Positions 4,517 through 8,693 of a stretch of 8,693 bases of DNA are shown here, piece by piece (position 1 is the stretch's first letter; each line of letters begins with the position of its first letter). The position numbers and the translations under genes are program-made. The notes under the pieces are model-generated. The model ran no database searches. It was not told the origin of the DNA and saw only the letters and a list, made by a program, of their open reading frames with translations. The DNA comes from an uncultured Treponema sp. (GTDB taxonomy: Bacteria > Spirochaetota > Spirochaetia > Treponematales > Treponemataceae), in contig CALINC010000071.1 in assembly GCA_938045195.1 (NCBI GenBank), positions 1 through 8,693 on the forward strand, written 5' to 3'.

Positions 4517-6957
4517 AATTGATGATAAGCGACACTGTTCAAGTTATGTTTCAAGCTGCTGTTATGGAAGCAAAAACACGCAAACACGAATTTGTAACGC
4601 CCGAACACCTTTTATGGATGATGGTTCATAATTCCAAAATGACTGACCTGATTACACGTTCGGGCGGAGACCCCTTATACATAAAAAATATGATACAAGA
4701 CTATTTTAACGAAAAAATTCCCGTGCAGCTTCAAGATAACGGGCAAGAACCCACGCAATCGTTAGGGCTTCAAAATGTATTCGACAGAGCAATAGACTAT
4801 TGTATCGGTGCCGAAAAAAAGATTATCGGCTTTAATGACCTTATTGTAGGACTTCTTGATGAAGAGAGAAACCATAGTTCTTTTTTTATGTATAAAAGCG
4901 GAATTGATAGGCTGAGGCTTTTACAACTTTTACATTCACAAGAATTTTATGATGACGGAGCCCCTGATATCGGTTATATAAAAAATATTCCGCAAAAAGA
5001 GAGAGGCGATTTATTTGTTGAGGTGGAAACAGTTCCTAACGGCACAACAAAAGAGGAAAGCGAACAAAGCGTTCAAGCTTTTCAAGATTTTTTGCAGGGA
5101 AAAGCAAAAAATGCCTCCCAAAGTGAAAAAAGCAGAGGAAAAAAGAAAACATATCTTGAAAGGTTTACTATCAATTTAACCGAAAAAGCCGCACAGGGGT
5201 TATTGCCCCCGCTTATCGGGCGGGAAAAAGAAATTGAACGCACTATTCAAATCCTATGCAGAAAACAAAAAAATAATCCCTTACATGTCGGCGGAGCGGG
5301 CGTTGGAAAAACGGCGATAACATACGGTTTAGCCCAAAGAATTGCGGAGGGAAATGTTCCGAGCTTTTTAAAAAACTCAAATATATATTCACTCTCCATA
5401 CACGGTCTTATAGCGGGGGCAAAATTCCGCGGAGATTTTGAAGACCGGCTCAAACGCATTATCGATGAAATAAAAGCCGAAAAAAATTCGATTATATTTA
5501 TCGATGAAATTCATGCGGCGGCAGATACGAATAACGGAAACGGAACGGAAGCGGCAGATTTGTTAAAGCCGGTCCTAACCGGAGAAAATATCAGATGTAT
5601 CGGGGCAACCACCCATGAAGACTATGAGCGGTATTTTTCTGCAAACAAGGCTTTTGCCCGCCGCTTTCAAAAAATCGATATAGAGGAACCGTCCGAAGAT
5701 GAAGCCTTAAAAATTTTAAAAGGCTTGCGTCCTTCCTATGAGGAATTTCATCATGTACGCTATAGCGACGAAGTTCTTAAAGCGGCGGTTCATCTTTCGG
5801 CTCTGCATATCCACGAACGCCTTTTGCCGGATAAAGCAATAGATTTAATAGACGAAGCGGGTGCTTTTTTAAAAATTCAAGCTGAAAAAGAGGCATTACA
5901 GGAAGCCTGCGAAGCCGGAGTTTCCGGCAAAAAACCAGTCTGCGAGGTCAGGCTGAGCGACATAGACAAAATTGTCGCAAAAACTGCAAAAATACCCGAA
6001 CAAGCCGTTTCGGTAAATGAAATCGAAAAATTAAGAAATTTTGAAGACATTTTATCCAAAAAAATTTTCGGTCAAACGAATGCGGTTTTAGGCGTTACAA
6101 AAGCGGTAAAACGTTCCCGAGCAGGCTTTCGCGCAAAAGACAAGCCCATCGCCAACTTTTTATTTGTCGGACCTACAGGAGTCGGAAAAACCGAACTCGC
6201 AAAAACCATTGCAGAAGAGCTCGGTATTTCTTTAATCCGTTTTGATATGAGTGAATATCAGGAAAAGCATACAATAAGCCGCCTTGTAGGTTCTCCGCCC
6301 GGCTATGTCGGTTTTGAAGACGGCGGGCTTTTAACCGATGCCGTGCGCAAACAACCCAATTCGGTTTTGCTCTTGGACGAAATAGAAAAAGCCCACAGCG
6401 ATATTTTTAATATTCTCTTGCAAATTATGGATTATGCAACACTTACCGATAGCCACGGACGCAAAGCAAACTTTGGAAATATTATCCTTATTATGACAAG
6501 CAATGCAGGAACTGCCGAAATAGGAAAACCGCTGATAGGCTTTGCCGCGAACAGAGTATCCGAATATGCTATAAACGAAGCTGTGGAAAAAACCTTTACT
6601 CCCGAATTTAGAAACCGGCTCGATGCGGTTATAAAATTCGACCCGCTTACCTTGCCCGTAATGCGTTTAATTATTAAAAAAGAAATAGAAAAATTAAAAC
6701 TCAATTTAAATGAAAAAGAAATACAGCTGGAACTTGAAGAAGAAGTAATTCCCTTATTGGCTGAAAAAGGCTATTCGCCGGAATATGGGGCAAGGAATGC
6801 AGCCCGTTTAGTTGAAGACGAATTTGTAACGCCGCTTACGGATATGATTTTATTCGGTACGGCAAAAAAAGGTGATTCGGTTATTTGCAGAATTGCAAGC
6901 AAAACAAAAAAACCGTATTTAAATTTAGTTTTAAGAAATCGGCAGACAAATATCTAA
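4513..6957 (+). CDS. clpA: ATP-dependent Clp protease ATP-binding subunit ClpA
   Basis: ClpA is a hexameric AAA+ unfoldase that threads substrates into the ClpP chamber. The 814-residue protein has a Clp-N domain (about 1-145), a charged, Lys/Ser-rich linker (about 175-215) and two AAA+ modules without the ClpB/ClpC middle domain. Module D1 has Walker A GGAGVGKT (260-267), pore loop KFRG (304-307), Walker B IIFIDE (327-332) and FARRF (381-385). Module D2 has Walker A GPTGVGKT (553-560), pore loop GYVG (597-600), Walker B LLLDE (619-623), the ClpP-docking tripeptide IGF (675-677) and sensor-2 GAR (759-761). These features separate ClpA from ClpB and ClpC. It is somewhat longer than E. coli ClpA (758), partly through the linker. 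GARN replaces the usual GARP, and D1 has GGAG where GE(S/P)G is common; catalytic residues are kept. The clpS-clpA overlap indicates a shared transcript. Confidence 0.96.
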   Translation: MKLMISDTVQVMFQAAVMEAKTRKHEFVTPEHLLWMMVHNSKMTDLITRSGGDPLYIKNMIQDYFNEKIPVQLQDNGQEPTQSLGLQNVFDRAIDYCIGAEKKIIGFNDLIVGLLDEERNHSSFFMYKSGIDRLRLLQLLHSQEFYDDGAPDIGYIKNIPQKERGDLFVEVETVPNGTTKEESEQSVQAFQDFLQGKAKNASQSEKSRGKKKTYLERFTINLTEKAAQGLLPPLIGREKEIERTIQILCRKQKNNPLHVGGAGVGKTAITYGLAQRIAEGNVPSFLKNSNIYSLSIHGLIAGAKFRGDFEDRLKRIIDEIKAEKNSIIFIDEIHAAADTNNGNGTEAADLLKPVLTGENIRCIGATTHEDYERYFSANKAFARRFQKIDIEEPSEDEALKILKGLRPSYEEFHHVRYSDEVLKAAVHLSALHIHERLLPDKAIDLIDEAGAFLKIQAEKEALQEACEAGVSGKKPVCEVRLSDIDKIVAKTAKIPEQAVSVNEIEKLRNFEDILSKKIFGQTNAVLGVTKAVKRSRAGFRAKDKPIANFLFVGPTGVGKTELAKTIAEELGISLIRFDMSEYQEKHTISRLVGSPPGYVGFEDGGLLTDAVRKQPNSVLLLDEIEKAHSDIFNILLQIMDYATLTDSHGRKANFGNIILIMTSNAGTAEIGKPLIGFAANRVSEYAINEAVEKTFTPEFRNRLDAVIKFDPLTLPVMRLIIKKEIEKLKLNLNEKEIQLELEEEVIPLLAEKGYSPEYGARNAARLVEDEFVTPLTDMILFGTAKKGDSVICRIASKTKKPYLNLVLRNRQTNI

Positions 6958-6980
6958 AAAAGCCGAAAATTAACAACCCC

Positions 6981-7080
6981 GATGCAGAGCGTCGGTGTAC
7001 AATGCTCAATGTTTCGCATTGTATGTTTTATAAGGTGGTTGCAGTCGGGCTTTAATACCCTTTGTTACGACGCAGAGCGT
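6981..7080 (+). repeat. 12-bp direct repeats spaced by 88 bp
   Basis: GATGCAGAGCGT at 6981-6992 and GACGCAGAGCGT at 7069-7080 match at 11 of 12 bases. Removing one repeat plus the spacer (88 bp) converts the 155-bp long element into exactly the 67-bp length of the short one. Confidence 0.8.
6998..7023. other. Stem-loop 1 of the long repeat
   Basis: TACAATGC (6998-7005) and GCATTGTA (7016-7023) form a perfect 8-bp inverted repeat with a 10-base loop. It lies wholly inside the 88-bp block that the short form lacks. Confidence 0.65.
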
Positions 7081-7106
7081 ATGTTGCGCAGCAACAGGGT
7101 ATTAAA
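7051..7106. other. Stem-loop 2 of the long repeat
   Basis: TTTAATACCC (7051-7060) pairs perfectly with GGGTATTAAA (7097-7106). The stem can continue past a small bulge with TGTT (7063-7066) against AACA (7093-7096). The small hairpin GTTGC-GCA-GCAAC (7083-7095) competes with this inner extension. It lies about 30 bp before the nnr start, between clpA and nnr. No U-tract follows. Confidence 0.6.
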
Positions 7107-7122
7107 ACCTCCGCACGAATAA

Positions 7123-7128
7123 AAGAGG
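7123..7128 (+). promoter_or_regulatory. nnr: Ribosome binding site of nnr
   Basis: AAGAGG, six bases before the ATG at 7135. It begins at the last base of the repeat, so the repeat directly abuts or overlaps it. It supports the chosen start. Confidence 0.75.
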
Positions 7129-7134
7129 TACGCA

Positions 7135-8586
7135 ATGCAAAAAGTTTTCTATTCTTTACGGGAAGCGGATACATTTGCCGAAAAAGAATTTATGTTGGGT
7201 AACGGTATTTTAATGGAAAATGCCGCAAGAGGCTCTTTTGAAAAATTAAAAAATTTATGTACCGGAAAAGAGCTGAGTTGCTGTCCCCCCAATAAAAAAA
7301 AGCGTTTACAAATCGTCTGCGGTTCGGGTGATAACGGCGGCGACGGTTTAGCACTTGCCAGAATGTGTTCCGATGTTTTTGATATTATTGTAGTCTGCAT
7401 AAAAGAACCGAAATCCGAATTATGTAAACTTCAAAAAGCAAGACTTGATGCACTCGGTATTCATATCAAAAAAAATATTGAAGCGGACTGTGATATTTTA
7501 TTTGACGCTTTTTTAGGAACCGGTTTAAAAGGAGTATTAAATGATAATGACAAAAACATTATTGAAAAAATGAATAAACTTAATTGTCTTAAAATAGCCT
7601 GCGATATTCCCAGCGGTTTAAATGCCGACGGAATGCCTAGCCCTATAGCCCTAAATGCCGACTTTACTTTTTCGATGGGGGCATTAAAAACAGCTTTTTT
7701 TTCAGACGAAGCAAAAGACATTATCGGTAAAATTGAAATTATTAATTTGGGGCTCCCGCAAGCAAAATACGAAAAAGAAACAAATACGTTTTTGCTTGAA
7801 AAAAAAGATATAAAACTTCCGGTACGGAAAAAACAAAACACCCATAAACGGACTTTCGGTCATGCTGCAATTATTTCAGGAGAAAAGCATGGGGCATCTC
7901 TTTTGGCAGCTTCGGCGGCATTGAAATTCGGAGCCGGTCTTATAACAGTTTGCGGAGCGCTTCCACATAATATCCCTGCCGATTTTATGTATACACCCAA
8001 TTTTATATGTGAGGATTTTACCGCCGCAGCAATAGGACAAGGACTCGGAAGAATAGAAAAAGAAAACACCTGCGGTTTCTCGATTTTAAAAAACAAAAAA
8101 ACGCAAAAAATGCCCTTAGTTTTGGATGCGGACATTTTTTATTACAAAGAATTAAAAGATATTTTGCCTCATTTAAAAAATGCCGTCTTAACTCCTCACC
8201 CTAAAGAATTTTCCGTATTGCTTCAAAATTGCGGTTTTGGAACATATACCGTAAGCCAAATACAACAAAACCGCTTTACACTATTAACCGAATTTTGTAA
8301 GCGGTACCCTCATCTTACCGTATTGCTAAAAGGAGCAAATACGCTCATATATTCGCAAGATAAAATTTTTATAAATGCGCTGGGTTCTTCTTCACTTTCA
8401 AAAGCCGGCACGGGAGATGTTTTAACGGGAATGATTACAGCTCTTCTTGCACAAGGTTATAGTCCAAAAGATGCGGCAATTACCGGAAGCATTGCTCACA
8501 GTTTAGCAGCAGCTTATTCCGAAAGCAGTTACGGTTTAACTGCCGGCAATTTAATTTCGTATTTAGCAAAACTGGAAACTATGTAA
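7135..8586 (+). CDS. nnr: Bifunctional NAD(P)H-hydrate epimerase / ADP-dependent NAD(P)H-hydrate dehydratase
   Basis: This cytoplasmic repair enzyme restores NADH and NADPH from their hydrated forms: the N-terminal half epimerises R- and S-NAD(P)HX and the C-terminal half dehydrates the S form at the expense of ADP. The 483-residue protein carries both domains in the usual order. The YjeF-N part (1 to about 225) shows LMENAARG (26-33), GSGDNGGDG (63-71), DAFLGTG (124-130) and DIPSGLNADG (157-166). The ribokinase-like part (about 230-483) shows HKRTFGHAAIISG (237-249), LDAD (330-333), TPHPKEF (353-359), LLKGANT (397-403) and KAGTGDVLTG (423-432) with catalytic Asp428. Length is slightly short for the fusion, mostly in the dehydratase half. 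The gap from clpA is filled by the long repeat and I see no separate promoter, so cotranscription with clpS-clpA is possible but unproven. Confidence 0.95.
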   Translation: MQKVFYSLREADTFAEKEFMLGNGILMENAARGSFEKLKNLCTGKELSCCPPNKKKRLQIVCGSGDNGGDGLALARMCSDVFDIIVVCIKEPKSELCKLQKARLDALGIHIKKNIEADCDILFDAFLGTGLKGVLNDNDKNIIEKMNKLNCLKIACDIPSGLNADGMPSPIALNADFTFSMGALKTAFFSDEAKDIIGKIEIINLGLPQAKYEKETNTFLLEKKDIKLPVRKKQNTHKRTFGHAAIISGEKHGASLLAASAALKFGAGLITVCGALPHNIPADFMYTPNFICEDFTAAAIGQGLGRIEKENTCGFSILKNKKTQKMPLVLDADIFYYKELKDILPHLKNAVLTPHPKEFSVLLQNCGFGTYTVSQIQQNRFTLLTEFCKRYPHLTVLLKGANTLIYSQDKIFINALGSSSLSKAGTGDVLTGMITALLAQGYSPKDAAITGSIAHSLAAAYSESSYGLTAGNLISYLAKLETM

Positions 8587-8601
8587 ACGATAGCATATAA
8601 T
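8572..8601 (+). promoter_or_regulatory. Possible promoter after nnr, reading into the third repeat
   Basis: TATAAT (8596-8601) is a perfect -10, with CTGGAA (8572-8577) 18 bases upstream as a partial -35. It overlaps the last codons of nnr and points to the right into the repeat copy and whatever lies beyond the window. AT-rich DNA yields such matches by chance. Confidence 0.25.
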
Positions 8602-8609
8602 ACTGCCTT

Positions 8610-8639
8610 TTTGCATAAAAATACATTTTGCGGTGCAAA
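8610..8639. other. Nested inverted repeats before the third repeat copy
   Basis: TTTGCA (8610-8615) and TGCAAA (8634-8639) enclose AAAAT (8618-8622) and ATTTT (8625-8629). The right arm ends at the first base of the 8639 repeat copy. It may be the 5' part of a longer repeat unit, or a weak structure at the end of the nnr transcript. Confidence 0.3.
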
Positions 8640-8693
8640 TCAACAACCCCGACACAGAGCGTACGTTGCGCAGCAACAGGGTATTAAACCCTC
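8639..8693 (+). repeat. Dispersed repeat, short form (right copy, cut by window end)
   Basis: These 55 bases are identical to positions 1-55. The copy starts 52 bp after the nnr stop and would continue for about 12 bases beyond the window if it matched the left copy. It carries the same GTTGC-GCA-GCAAC and AGGGT-ATTAA-ACCCT hairpins. Confidence 0.85.

Larger units (their letters stand above)
6969..7123 (+). repeat. Dispersed repeat, long form
   Basis: This 155-bp element takes up nearly the whole 177-bp gap between clpA and nnr, starting 11 bp after the clpA stop and ending at the nnr ribosome site. Its ends align to the 67-bp short copy with five mismatches and no gap other than one 88-bp block, bounded here by GATGCAGAGCGT (6981-6992) and GACGCAGAGCGT (7069-7080). 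It contains two stem-loops (6998-7023 and 7051-7106). Reading frames open through each half end at TAA 7053-7055 and TAA 7120-7122. No transposase is present; it could be a non-autonomous, palindromic type of element. Confidence 0.85.

Noticed and set aside
7009..7122. A 37-codon open frame starting with ATG inside the long repeat, ending in the RSNRVL tail
   Set aside because: No Shine-Dalgarno or promoter precedes it, it lies entirely in repeat DNA, and its stop abuts the nnr ribosome site. It is more likely a by-product of the repeat than a gene.
6969..7123. CRISPR array or insertion sequence at the repeat
   Set aside because: There is no regular repeat-spacer pattern, no transposase, and copies are kilobases apart. 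It is a dispersed element.
7461..8135. Long minus-strand open frames opposite nnr, and similar frames opposite clpA, epimerase and clpS
   Set aside because: They overlap strongly supported genes, lack ribosome sites and show no recognisable domain, so they are antisense shadows.
1..8693. Circular plasmid or phage genome, suggested by identical ends
   Set aside because: There are no replication, partition, capsid or mobilisation genes. The content is housekeeping, and the end match lies in a repeat that also occurs internally.

Overview
The window looks like chromosomal DNA from a low-GC spirochaete, most likely a host-associated Treponema (T. denticola and relatives). This is inferred from AT-rich codon use, a lipoprotein signal with a relaxed spirochaete-type lipobox, a clpS-clpA pair, and a dispersed structured repeat that I associate with that genus from memory. 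No search was possible. I see no phage, plasmid, transposase or CRISPR genes. All seven protein genes are housekeeping or transport genes and all look intact.

Layout, left to right. Positions 1-67 hold a short-form dispersed repeat. A minus-strand gene (72-1079) encodes a phosphonate/phosphate-type ABC transporter substrate-binding lipoprotein; its permease and ATPase genes are not in view. Divergent from it across 77 bp is an aldose 1-epimerase (1157-2212). Convergent with the epimerase is a minus-strand pair: a DHH/DHHA1 phosphoesterase (read from about 3969 or 4044 to 2836) followed by queH (2855-2226), overlapping by 20 bp. A divergent control region (about 4045-4210) separates the phosphoesterase from clpS-clpA (4211-6957), whose reading frames overlap by 4 bp. 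A 155-bp long-form copy of the repeat fills nearly all of the gap before nnr (7135-8586), a bifunctional NAD(P)HX epimerase/dehydratase. A third copy of the repeat begins at 8639 and is cut by the window end.

How the genes fit together. ClpS and ClpA form an adaptor-unfoldase unit for N-degron proteolysis with ClpP, which is encoded elsewhere. Nnr repairs damaged NAD(P)H and may be read from the same transcript if the repeat between it and clpA does not stop transcription. QueH completes queuosine synthesis on tRNA. The DHH protein probably degrades short oligonucleotides or cyclic dinucleotides. The epimerase serves sugar uptake and metabolism.

The parts most worth attention are non-coding. 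The repeat family has a short (67 bp) and a long (155 bp) form that differ by exactly 88 bp, bounded by a 12-bp direct repeat. The first and last 55 bases of the window are identical, which suggests a contig closed through a repeat rather than a true circle. The clpS leader carries a perfect 14-bp inverted repeat that covers the only Shine-Dalgarno candidate, and its 10-bp core recurs in the leader of the divergent phosphoesterase gene.
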